From assembly GCA_001557505.1 (NCBI GenBank), contig LSAX01000003.1, forward strand, positions 3,534,001-3,598,000: DNA of 64,000 nucleotides. The letters run 5' to 3'. Below, piece after piece: positions 47,818 through 58,544 of the stretch (position 1 is its first letter; every line of letters starts with the position of its first letter). This DNA comes from Reticulascus tulasneorum. Lineage: Eukaryota; Ascomycota; Sordariomycetes; Glomerellales; Reticulascaceae. A program made the position numbers and the translations under genes. The notes under the pieces are model-generated. The model saw only the letters and a list, made by a program, of their open reading frames with translations, was not told the DNA's origin and ran no database searches.

Positions 47818-50142
47818 ATGCCTTCTGCAATCTTTCCTGAGGACCCAGGTTCGTCTTGATCCTTAATCCGCAGCTTCCGCATTTTTTTTTTCTCCTTCTT
47901 TCTAACAAGACTCTTTCCCCACCAGCCCTTGGTCACCTACAGGCAAAGCAATCCGCGCTGGCGAAGTTGGCCATGAGCAGCAATTTCAACAGCCCGTCAC
48001 TGCCTTCCTTGTCGCCGCCACTGCTTTCGAATGGGGATCCGCCACCACTGCCCGTGTCACATCCTCATGATGGACTTCTCCCCCCTCCTGCTGCGTCGTC
48101 CATGGCGTACGCGATGAGATCGATGAACGACCTGACCAGCAATGTGTCTCTTCGAGATAGAGCTCTTGTCGCAGCCGCCGACACTCCTACGTCCATGCGA
48201 AGCATTCCGTCCACCGGCCCAAATTCGCCCAGGCTGTGAGTATACTCCCTGCCTACTCTGGGCTATGTCTGCGTTGGTTGGATTCGTCGATCTGTTGGGG
48301 AGCGTTTGGGCAATTGCTATCGGGCTGTGACTAACACGCCTTACAGTCCACCAATGCGTCAAAACTCCGGCAGTAGCACTCCCCGAACAAGACCGCATGC
48401 GACGACCCTGAACGTTCCAGGAATGACGAGATCGAGAGTCTCCCCCGACGGAAGAATTGCAGAGCGCGACGTAGCTGCGAAGCTCGTCATTATAATGGTT
48501 GGCCTTCCGGCGCGCGGCAAGTCGTACATCACCAAAAAGATCCAACGATACCTCGCCTGGCAACAACATAACTCGCGAATATTCAACGTGGGGAACCGAA
48601 GACGTGTTGCGGCTGGCATGCCATCCCCTGCAAAGCAACCTCGGTCGGACGCGATCGAACGACTTGATCCTCCAACACGAGCAGCCTCCATCCTGCTCAA
48701 TGGGATACCAGCTGTGGAGTCCTCAGAGCCTACTGAGCTTGACCTGAACACTGCGGAGTCGGATGAGACTCTCGATCAGTCGGCCAAATTCTTCGACCCA
48801 AACAACGAGAAAGCTTCCCAGATTCGGGAGCAGGTGGCGCTGGATACTCTTGATGAGCTTCTAGCTTACCTCCTCCAACAAGGAGGCTCTGTTGGCATAC
48901 TCGATGCCACCAACAGCACCGTCCACAGGAGACAGGTCCTGGTCGATCGAATAAAGGAGAAGGAGCCCAAACTAGGCATTCTGTTCATCGAAAGCATATG
49001 CCAAGATCAAAATGTTGGTACATCCGCCTGTGATTTGCGATGACTCTTCTAACAGCCGTCGTCTAGCTCCTCGAAGCAAACATGCGCCTGAAACTCTCGG
49101 GTCCTGACTACAGGGACAAGGACCCTGTACAGTCTCTGGAAGACTTCAAGCAAAGAGTGAAAGCATATGAAAGCGCTTATGAACCGATTGGCGCATACGA
49201 AGAGGCGAATGATATGCAGTATATTCAGGTACGGCAGCTCCGCTCCAGCCTCAAGTCCTCCTTACAGTTACTGACTGGTGTTAGATGATCGATGTGGGCA
49301 GAAAGATGATCACGCATAGGCTGCGAGGATTCCTTAGTGGGGGTATCAGTTCATATTTGGGAACGTTCAATCTCTCACCGAGACAGATCTGGATTACAAG
49401 ACATGGCCAAAGTGTCGACAACTGCCTCGGGAAGCTCGGCGGTGACTCTCCCCTGACCCCGGGAGGAGCTAAATACAGCCATTCGCTTTACAAGTTTATC
49501 ACTCAGAAGCGCAAGGAGTGGCTCGTCGAGCAGAAGGACAAGATTGCGCAGTCGTCTTTCCCGCCGCAACCCGGCGACCACACGCCGCCATACCCCGAGA
49601 TGAATAGGGAGTTGGACGAGAAGAACTTTTGCGTTTGGACGTCGATGCTGCAACGCAGCGTCGAGACATCACTGCCCTTCGAGTTGGACGAGGATTATGA
49701 TGTCAAGAACTGGGAAATGTTGAACGAGCTGAACGCTGGCATCTTCGAGGGCATGACCTATGGGGAGATTGCCCGCAAATACCCTGAGGAGTACAGGAAG
49801 AGGGCGCAGGATAAACTCCACTACATCTATCCAGGAATTGGAGGCGAGGGATACCTGCAAGTTATCGCGCGATTGCGGGACATGGTTCGAGAGATGGAGC
49901 GCATCACTGACCATGTGCTCATCATCGGCCATCGCTCGGTCTGCAGAGTTCTCATGGCTTATTTCATGGATCTTACGCGCAACGACATTGCCGATCTCGA
50001 TCTTCCGCTTGGCATGGTTTACGCCATCGAGCCAAAGCCGTATGGCATTGACTTCCATGCATATCGATATAACGTCGAGGATGAGACGTTCGAGGAAATG
50101 CCCAACTATAAGCCGCAGCGGACAATCGACCGAGACGCATGA
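47818..50142 (+). CDS. 6-phosphofructo-2-kinase / fructose-2,6-bisphosphatase
   Basis: Exons are 47818-47848, 47926-48235, 48347-49013, 49067-49228 and 49285-50142 (675 aa); introns are 77, 111, 53 and 56 bp. The 31-nt first exon (MPSAIFPEDP) joins ALGHLQAKQSALAKLAMSS through an intron with a CTAAC signal; otherwise translation would start at ATG 47973. The N-terminal 150 residues are Ser/Pro-rich. The kinase has the P-loop GLPARGKS (166-173), FNVGNRRR, GILDATNST and ESICQDQN. An insertion of about 50 residues, compared with animal enzymes, follows FNVGNRRR. The phosphatase has RHGQ with H430, E545 in GIFEGMTYGE and H606 in IIGHRSV, so its catalytic set is present. The protein makes and degrades fructose 2,6-bisphosphate, which controls glycolysis against gluconeogenesis. 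The balance of activities cannot be judged from sequence. Confidence 0.95.
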
Positions 50143-51289
50143 CTTGGAGTTCGACAATTTGCATCGTGTACAAAATAAATCGCTAGAGAACCATTAGGTA
50201 ATGGTAATCTGGGAGAAGGCGTTTGGGAAGGAGAATCTCGGCTGAGGGGTTGCACCAGAAGGTATTCGGCCACTGGTAACGGGCGGATGTTTATATCTTG
50301 GTTTTCAAGAAGGATCTCTCTACTTTGCATTAGACGGAAGGATGGAGGAGAGTGGCATTTGCTGGGCGTTTAGGGGAAGACCTACGTGCGGCTGTGCGGT
50401 GGGCAACGATACCCGCAACGCAACGACTACACGATATTGCTTGCTTTGCTCCTCTTCAACAAGAGGCTTTGTAAAATCATGTAATCAAAGCTGTCTTCAT
50501 AGACGGAAACTTTATCATCGGTTTCGTCTGGCTGAACAATGGCAATCTGGTGAAATGCGTATTTCCAAGCGTGACTAAGACCCAATCCATTGTTTGCGGA
50601 GGATTTCCACGAACCGTGGGCGAAAGCGGAATCCCAAGCAGCTGCTGCTCTAGCGTGGCCCCTAGCTAGCCTACATGCACTCTAGACTACATACGATGTA
50701 TGTATGTGGTATTAACACAGTAATGCTGCCAATCATCTCGTGTCTGAGATGGTAAACGGATATTGCGAAACCAGATCATACTTCTAGATCAGGAAATAGT
50801 ATAGTACCCCGTACTATTAGTAACAAGGGGGACCAGGGCCGCTTTGGCCTGCAGGACCCTTAAGGCTTACCGCCTTCATACAATACGCGTACCCAACCAA
50901 ATCGACGGCCGTGATTGGGCTCGACTGTTCATGGGCGAGTGGCCATAGCTTTCATAGGAGCGTGTGTTACAGTAAGGTGCTTATCGGCGAAATAGGGTTG
51001 CCGTTAATTAACGAGAGTCCAATTACGCCAGGGCGGCGATTGCCTTGAGCTACCCCTGCTGTTATTTTGCCTTCCTTCAGCCGTGTTCGTCGTGAATAAG
51101 CAACCTATAAAGGCGGAGGTGTCTGCACAAAGTTTTGGGGGATTGGTTCCCATCCCGAGCTCACCACGCTGTAGAGGAGAATACTGTCGCTCTACAGTTC
51201 CATTTATTAGACCGTAGACCTGGTTATCTTGGCTCCAGCTAGACTTCCGCGTCCCTGCTAAATCACGCGTGCTGCTACAAAAACTAAAT
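50143..51289. other. Intergenic between PFK2/FBPase2 and LtrA-like gene
   Basis: No gene seen. It holds the 3' region of the kinase gene and the promoter of the LtrA-like gene. Confidence 0.5.
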
Positions 51290-53282
51290 ATGTCAACCAC
51301 ACCGACAACAACGAGCCGACGGCGCAAGCCGCAAGAATTCCACCTGCCAGATGGGCGGAAGGTGGTCGTCGCGCTCCCCGACGACCTACTTACGGTGCGG
51401 CAGCGCTACGAAGCCCTGCCGGACACGCAAGTAGAAGTAGTCCTCCATGGCTCGGACGAGCACCACACGTACCTACGCGAATCAAAGGACCACCACGAGA
51501 AGCGGCGGCAGGATCTGCGCGAGCTACACGGGCCAGCGTTCGACGAGTGGGAGAGCGTGCAGGCGCAGCTGGACGCCGTCTCGGACCAGCTGGACAAGCT
51601 TGCTGACAAGACGTCGGCGCTCAACGCCAACTTCAACAAATTCGGGTACAATGCCCTGTTGCGGACGTACGACGACGACAGCGGCGGGGAGGGCCCAAAA
51701 TCGGGCAAGCTTTCGTCGAATGATGGGACCTCGAGCCTGTCGATATGGGGCGATATCAATAATGGAGAGACGATCAAGCTCTTTAAGAGGCCGGTTATTA
51801 AGCAGTATTTCCACAAGGGGCTGCTTTGGCGCGCCTCGGAAGAAACTGTGGTCATGTCTTTTGAACTATTTTTCGATCTATTGTATGGTAAGTTGGGATT
51901 CCTTCTCATTCCTGTTTGGCTGAGCTGACCACCTTCGTTCAGTCGGCATTATTCACGTCAACGGCGAGCACGTCGCCGAAGGAGCAGACGGGCGAGAGCT
52001 GCTCCGCTTCGTCGTGACTTTCATCATGTCCTGGAAGATCTGGGCCGACATTACGCAGCTCATAAGCTGGTTCGAGACGGACGATGTCTTGCAGAGGCTG
52101 GAGATCCTGTTCGTGTTTGCGTGTCTGCTAGGCTTCACCACGAATATGATCCAAAGCTTTGCCGAGGACGCGGCACACAACACTTATACGCAGATGGTGT
52201 CGTTCTATCTGGCAGCGCGGCTCTTCTCGGCCGCGCACTGCATCATGACCGGCGCCCTCCTGCCACTGGTCCGGGGCATGATGATCTCGCAAGTTGTGCT
52301 GACCCTCCTGCCGTCCGCGCTGTGGATCGGGAGCATCCACGTTGAGATGCCCAGCCGCATCGGCCTCATTTTTGCTGCCCTGTTCCTGGATATCTGCGGA
52401 GGATCTACGATTGTGGCCGCCTTTCGGTACTCGCGGTCCCACACCACACCATTAGCCGAGAAGTTGGGACGGTGGTTCGAGTTCTTTCCGGCCATGAACA
52501 TCGAGCACAAGGTTGAACGCACCAACGCCTTCGTCTCCCTCGTCCTGGGATACTCGGTTATTAGCGTTTTGTTCCAGAACTACGGCTTCGGCATCAATGC
52601 CTTCCTAGGCAAGGCGGTGCTCGGCCTTTGCCAGGCTTTCCTGTTCAACTGGCTGTATTTCGACGTGGACGGCAGCAACATCCACCTGCACGCAATCCGG
52701 AGGAAGGTATGGTCCGCTACGGTCTGGTCGTACGCCCATCTCCCGTTCATTTTGGGCTACGTTCTCGCATCGGCAGCCCTTTCAAAACTCGTGGTTGCGA
52801 CCGACTGCCCCAACACCGACGCCCACGACCTGACCCATCTCTACGAGGAGCGTTCCGAACCCGAGCTCTCCAACGGCATCCGCTTCTTCTACTGCTACGG
52901 CCTGGCCGTTGCGCTGCTCTCCATGGGCGCCATTGCCTTCTCACACGAGCACAAGATCCCGCGCGAGATGCGAATCCCCAAGCTAGTGCGCCTGGCAAAC
53001 CGCTTGGGAGTCGTTCTTATTATGTTCCTGCTGCCCTTGGCGAAGAATCTCAACTCGCTGCACCTGATTTCTATAACCGTGGGGCTGATGGTCTGGGTGT
53101 TGCTGCTGGAGATCTGGGGCAAGAGCTGCAAGCACGACTCGTTCTGGCCGAAGGACTGCCGGACGAGGTATGCGGCCAAGTGCAGCAAGAAGGATTTGGA
53201 GAGGGCGATGAAAGATGATGGCGAGGTCGATGTCGTGGAGCTCGGGAAGGGAGAGAAGACTGGCGTCATTATGCAGCCTTAA
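51290..53282 (+). CDS. LtrA-family (low temperature requirement A) membrane protein
   Basis: Exons are 51290-51887 and 51943-53282 (645 aa); the intron is 55 bp. The first ~175 residues are soluble, with a predicted coiled-coil-like helix at about 65-115 (WESVQAQLDAVSDQLDKLADK). The LtrA domain starts near 183 with LLWRASEETVVMSFELFFDLLYVGIIH, which crosses the intron, and continues with about ten hydrophobic helices such as FVVTFIMSWKIWADITQLISW. WFEFFPAMNIEHKVERTNAF is the conserved central piece. The end is a short charged tail. LtrA was named for cold growth in Listeria; its biochemical role is unknown, in fungi too. The family is common in fungi, so recent transfer need not be assumed. 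Start: first ATG of the ORF in a plausible context. Confidence 0.9.
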
Positions 53283-54696
53283 GATAGGGACAGGGAAAGG
53301 GATGGGGGGATAGTAATAAGGTTGTTATTCGGGCCACACGTGTGGTCAGGCCGAGGCACAAGCCCATGGTCTTGCAAGCTGGAGTTTAGGAACCACCTGA
53401 CAGTAGTTCTCGGCTGTCTGCGCCTGCATTGAGTTCACACGCGAGGCCCACCAGAAAGAGCTATAGAGGGATTACGACTAATGAAAAGCCAAAGTTATTT
53501 GTGTACTGGGCAGACTGGATTACGAAGGGGTTTAGGTAGATTAGTTACAATTAGCAAATACTGTCTATGTACTGATAAATAGCAGTGAAGTGAACCAAAA
53601 CCTCGTTACGAACAAAGGTTATGTCTTCACCGTTATATTCTACCTAGGCGAAGTAGTAGATAACAAGCAAGCAAGGCAAACAAGGCTGAGCACATGATGA
53701 TGGATAGAAGAGAAGCTAGAAGAGGCCGTGAATCAATGACTGACTAACCGACCGACCAACTGACTCACTACCTAGTACTATTGCCTTTGCTAGTCAGTTC
53801 CCACCTCTCTCCTTTCCCTCGTATCCAGATTTTGACTGCTCGAACTGGGTGGGCAATGGACCCGGCTTAGTCACCCTTCTCTTCCAGGAAATCCTGTTAT
53901 GGGCCCTTTTGATTGCTACCCTAGTTGTTTTCGGCTTGCGCCACTTCTGCTTCCCTTTCCAGCCTCTTCGTACTCTACATTGCTAACTCAGGATGGTGCA
54001 GGACCAACGCGAGATGACAAAATCTACCGCTAGTTAATTTCTGACGGGGGGTTCGATCTAGTTCTTTGGAGGTGACGGCATGATCAAGCCGGTTCTTTGA
54101 TAGTTAGTTTATTAGATACGCAACAGTTGTGTGATTGTTCTCATTTCTTAAAGCTGAGAGAAAAAGGAAAAAAAGACAGAGTCCTGTCAAAGGGCCCTCG
54201 GTAACTACTAGACGCTCAAAAATATGGCAGGCAGACCAAATATATGGATTATGTTATATGTTGTTCTCCGCTGAGGCTCGTGGACCAGGAGATGGGATCG
54301 GAACTGCCTGGCTGGAGACAGGATGAGCCATGGACGATGATCACAACTCTCACGAGTTCTTGAGTTCCAAGCCCGGGGGAAAAAAGTTGATTAATCACTG
54401 GGAATTCTTCTTGACTGTGATTTATTTCGGATCGCCTTGAAAACCGATTTTAACACCTCCTTTGAAGGTCAAAAACAAATATCTGCCAACATTGAATGGT
54501 GACTAAGCAAACGCTCCCCGTCGCCATGGCAGATCTGTGTGGATCACGTGAACAGAATGGAGCTCCACGACAGCTACCTTGACAGACTTTACAACATTCA
54601 AACGCGCTGTATCTAGCCCGGCGCGTTTGCTCACTCTACGCGACCTGTTTTCCCAACCGACTCACCGAGTGAGGAACCATCAGAAAAACCATCAGC
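53283..54696. other. Intergenic between LtrA-like gene and NIC96
   Basis: No gene seen. The last 150 bp are the NIC96 leader. Short AT-rich direct repeats of GCAAG and GACTGACC type occur near 53660-53770. Confidence 0.5.
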
Positions 54697-57600
54697 ATGT
54701 TCTCTTTAGGCGGTAACAAGCCGCAGGGCAGCAGCATACTTGGAGGTTCGACCACCGGCCAGTCTGGCGCCGGAGGAGGCTTTGGAGGCAGTCTTTTTTC
54801 ACAGCCTGCGGCTTCAACTTCGCAGCCAGCAAGCTCTGCGCCGACCACTGGTGGGTTTCTTACCTTGGGAACCAACAAACCTCAGAATGGGGGCAATTCC
54901 TTTGGAGCCTCAACAACACAACAAGCCCAGCAACCATCGCTTTTCGGGAGCACGCAACAAAACTCGACATTTGGCGGTAGCCTAGGTGGATTAGGACTCG
55001 GAGCATCGACAGCACAGAGCAGGCCGTCGCTGTTTGGCACCTCGATGGCCCAGCCCCAGGCGAGCGGCTCGATTCTCGGCGGAGGCAACACGAATCCGAT
55101 GGGCTCGAGCCTGTTCCCTCAGCAACAGAACCAGAACAACCAGTCGCAAGCACAACAAGGGCAGCCCACGGGCGCATATTTCGACAGTCTCTTTGCCAAA
55201 AGCAAGAAAGAAGCAGATGGAGAAGGCGCGACGGAAGATCTGCCCAGCCTGCAGCTTGGGCTTGGTGACCTTCGTTCGCGGCTGAGGAAGCTCGGATCCA
55301 AGGCTCAACAGCCACTGGACGGCAGAGCACATTACCTACTCGCGGCTTCTGGTGTTGACCCCGGAACCGCCGCCAAGGATCTCGGCTCATTGGACTTGCA
55401 GACTGGGCGAGTAGACAAGACGTCTGGATTTTCTCCTGCCGAAATCGATGTCGAGACGTACCTGGCAAACCTCCAGACAAAGACAACACTCAGCATGATT
55501 TCGGATGGCTTAGAAAGATCTGTTCGCGATTTTGACACTTTTTTGGAGGATAATGTTACCATGGAGTGGGAAGCGCAGCGGAAACGAATTTACCAGCATT
55601 TTGGGATCAAGACCCGAGAGGAGTCTGCGCTGGGTAGCACGCCGCAAAGCAAGGATGCCCAAGGAGGGTTTGGCCGATCGCGACGGAGCAAGAGCCAGCA
55701 AGGTGGAACTCGCACTGGTAGAGCCAGTGTCCTGGGGAAATCAAACCTGCAACGATCGGTCATTGGTACTCCAAGCAGGATTGGAGCTCATCAATCCGAA
55801 TTTTCAGATGTTGATCGACCGTCAGACAGCAACGGCAATCTAAATGGCGGTCTGGGCTCGGACGATAGATCGCTTCGTGAGAAACAAGGCAAGCTGTCGG
55901 AGAAGATTCGAAACCTCAATTCTTCTCGACTCCTGAACCACCCCTATCCTATCCTGTCAGAGCTTGCAGAGGTCGAGAAGAAATCCCCCGACCCGCATGC
56001 ACCGCACATAGTAGAAGCATATCATGCGGTCAGAGAGATTGTCGGCGAGGACCCCGAGGCGGAGACTACGATCAACAATGCCACAGCCAAAGGACGACAA
56101 TTTGCAAAGATGTACTTGGATGAGTCTGCCAACTCGCCAAACTCCATCGCAATGCGAAAGAGAATCCTAGATGGAGCCAACAAGTTCCTAGAGAAGCAGT
56201 TCCTACGAGAAGTAGAAGCTCTGATCTCTAAGCATCCTCACGAGGCTAATCTTGGAGGCCGTCCTGATATCGGCAGTAAGATCAAGGCTTACATTCGGTT
56301 GAGATCTGCCAGAAAGGACCTCGTCCCGGACAATACGGAACTCCAACAAATCCAGGGCGAATACGTCTGGGCCATCGTCTTCTACTTGCTACGATCTGGT
56401 CATGTGGTTGAAGCAGCCAAGTATGTCAACGAAAACGCGAATCCTTTCCGCAGTATCGATCGGACGTTCCAAAGCTATCTCAATGGCTATGCATCTAGCG
56501 AAGACAGACGGCTGAAGCGAAGCTTGCAGGAACGATGCAATGCTGAGTATAGTCAGCGGGTTCGGAATGCGCCTGAGAACTCGATTGATCCCTTCCGTAT
56601 GGCTTGCTACAAGGTCATTGGCCGCTGTGATCTAAATAATAGAAGTCTGGACGGCTTGAACACCGATATCAACGACTGGATATGGCTGCAGTTCAATCTA
56701 GCTAGAGAAGGAGACCGTTCCGTGGAGGTCGCCAGTGAAGCATATGGCCTTTCTGAGCTGCAAAGCAGCATCAAGGAAATTGGATCGAAACATTTCCCGA
56801 AAAGCACTTCTGATGACAGCAACGGCAGTTTCGGCATGTTCTTCTATCTACAGGTTCTCTCTGGCATGTTCGAGGATGCTATCGCCTATCTGTACCCCTT
56901 CTCCTACGTCGACGCAGTCCACTTCGCGATTGCCCTCGAATACTATGGGCTCTTGCGACCTGCCGATCCCTTCAGTGCCTCCAACGATCTTCGCAGTCTG
57001 AATCTGAAAGACTCCGTCCAGATCAACTTCGGCAGAATGATTGGGTACTATACGCGCGACTTCCGAGCTGCTGACGTTGTGTCCGCTGTGGATTACTTGA
57101 CACTCATATGTCTTAATATGGACCTTCCCGGCGAAGCAGGTCGACGACATGCGAACTTGTGCTGGGAGGCATTGCGGGAACTTGTGCTGGAGACTCGAGA
57201 ATTCAGCAAACTGATTGGTGACATCAGACCTGACGGTCAACGGATTAGAGGCATTATCGAGGAGCGAGGGTCGCTCATCGGCCTGACGGAAGAGAATGAC
57301 TTTATCAACACGGTCACGGTCCAAGCGGCCAGCTTTGCAGATGAGAATGGCCGAACCACAGATTCCGTTCTGCTGTACCATTTGGCGGGCGAGTATGATA
57401 CTGTTGTTTCCATCGTCAGTCGCGCACTCAGCGAGGCCATATCTCTTGAGTTCGGAGAAGATCCAATGAAGCTCATGCCCGTCAAGCCGAGAGTCGCCGG
57501 TCAGGAGGCGGAGGGCCAGCCGGGTAGCAGCCTCAGCCTAGCCTCCATCGATGATCCCGTCGAGCTAGCCAAGACGATGATGTCCATGTATGAGCGGGAC

Positions 57601-58094
57601 GCCATGTTCCACAGGAGGATCCAGGACCAGAACAAGGTGGCGTGCCGCGTGCTCCTAGAGATGAGCACCATCAAGAGCCTGGTTGAGGCTGGCCAATGGG
57701 CCCAATGCCTAGACGTGAGTCCATCCCCATCTCTCTACCCCGTTCCCCGCAGCCAGCTAACTTCTCTCCTTAGAAAATCCGCGGCCTTGAAATCCTACCC
57801 CTGGACGCTAATAGCGACCCCAGCATCATCCGTGCCTACGCTTCCAAGTTCTCCGGCCTCTCCCAACCCGTCTCCATCAACGTCCCCAACCTGCTCATGT
57901 GGACCATCATCTGCTGCACTGAGCAGCGCGATCAGCTGACCAACGGCCAGTTCAGCGGCAACGAGGGCACGCGCCGCATGATGGTCGACCAGATGAAGCA
58001 AATGACCCTCGACTTGACCACCTACACGAGCCAGCTCAGATACCGCTTCCCGCCGAACTTGCTGGAGGCGCTGGCGAGGGCTTCTGCGGAGTGA
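54697..58094 (+). CDS. NIC96: Nucleoporin Nic96 (Nup93 family)
   Basis: Exons are 54697-57714 and 57774-58094 (1112 aa); the 59-bp intron is phase 0 with a GCTAAC signal, joining QWAQCLD to KIRGLEILPL. The first ~165 residues are Gly/Ser/Gln-rich with FG and LFG dipeptides (SLFGST, STFGG, SLFGTS), as in the disordered N-terminal tail of fungal Nic96, which contacts the central channel nucleoporins. GAYFDSLFAKSKK (about 162-174) fits the coiled-coil-binding segment. The rest is a long alpha-helical solenoid (Nic96/Nup93 domain) that is a core scaffold of the inner ring of the nuclear pore complex. LEFGEDPMKLMP and MFEDAIAYLYPFSYVDAVHFA are typical. The gene is convergent with the JmjC gene, 450 bp apart. 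Confidence 0.95.
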
Positions 58095-58544
58095 AATGCC
58101 GCCAGAACCTCGATTCAGTCACCAGAACAAAGAGGAGAGCATATGGAGGATTGACACGCTGGTACAAGGGAGGAAGTGGCGCGGTATCCCCGCAGGGATG
58201 GTCGAAAGTCTTGTACGAATTAGGAAACCAAAAAGCCGGGGCGCGCATGGAGGGGCATGTTTGCGCTGGGATGCACGAGCGTGGTTGAATAGATAGATAC
58301 CTAGCCTCTTAAACAGTCATAATACTGTGTAGTTAGCCTCCTGCCGTCTCCATCCCTTAACGGTGAATGGGCTGTGGTGGATTCCATCGAGGCTCTGTGG
58401 CATGCAGTCCGCCACACAATATTCTCAAATAGTCACAGCCGCCACATCGTCAGTAATGCAAGGACTGTTCTTTCTAAATAATCTGTGGTATCATGGGAGT
58501 AGCTCTACAAAAACATCTAAACCATACACTCTCCAATGGAGCGC
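58095..58544. other. Short convergent intergenic region
   Basis: Holds the 3' untranslated regions of NIC96 (+) and the JmjC gene (-); transcripts may overlap. Nothing else seen. Confidence 0.5.

Noticed and set aside
54045..54060. GGTTCGATC resembling a tRNA B box
   Set aside because: No matching A box or cloverleaf arms nearby; similar hits near 9137 and 9279 also fail.
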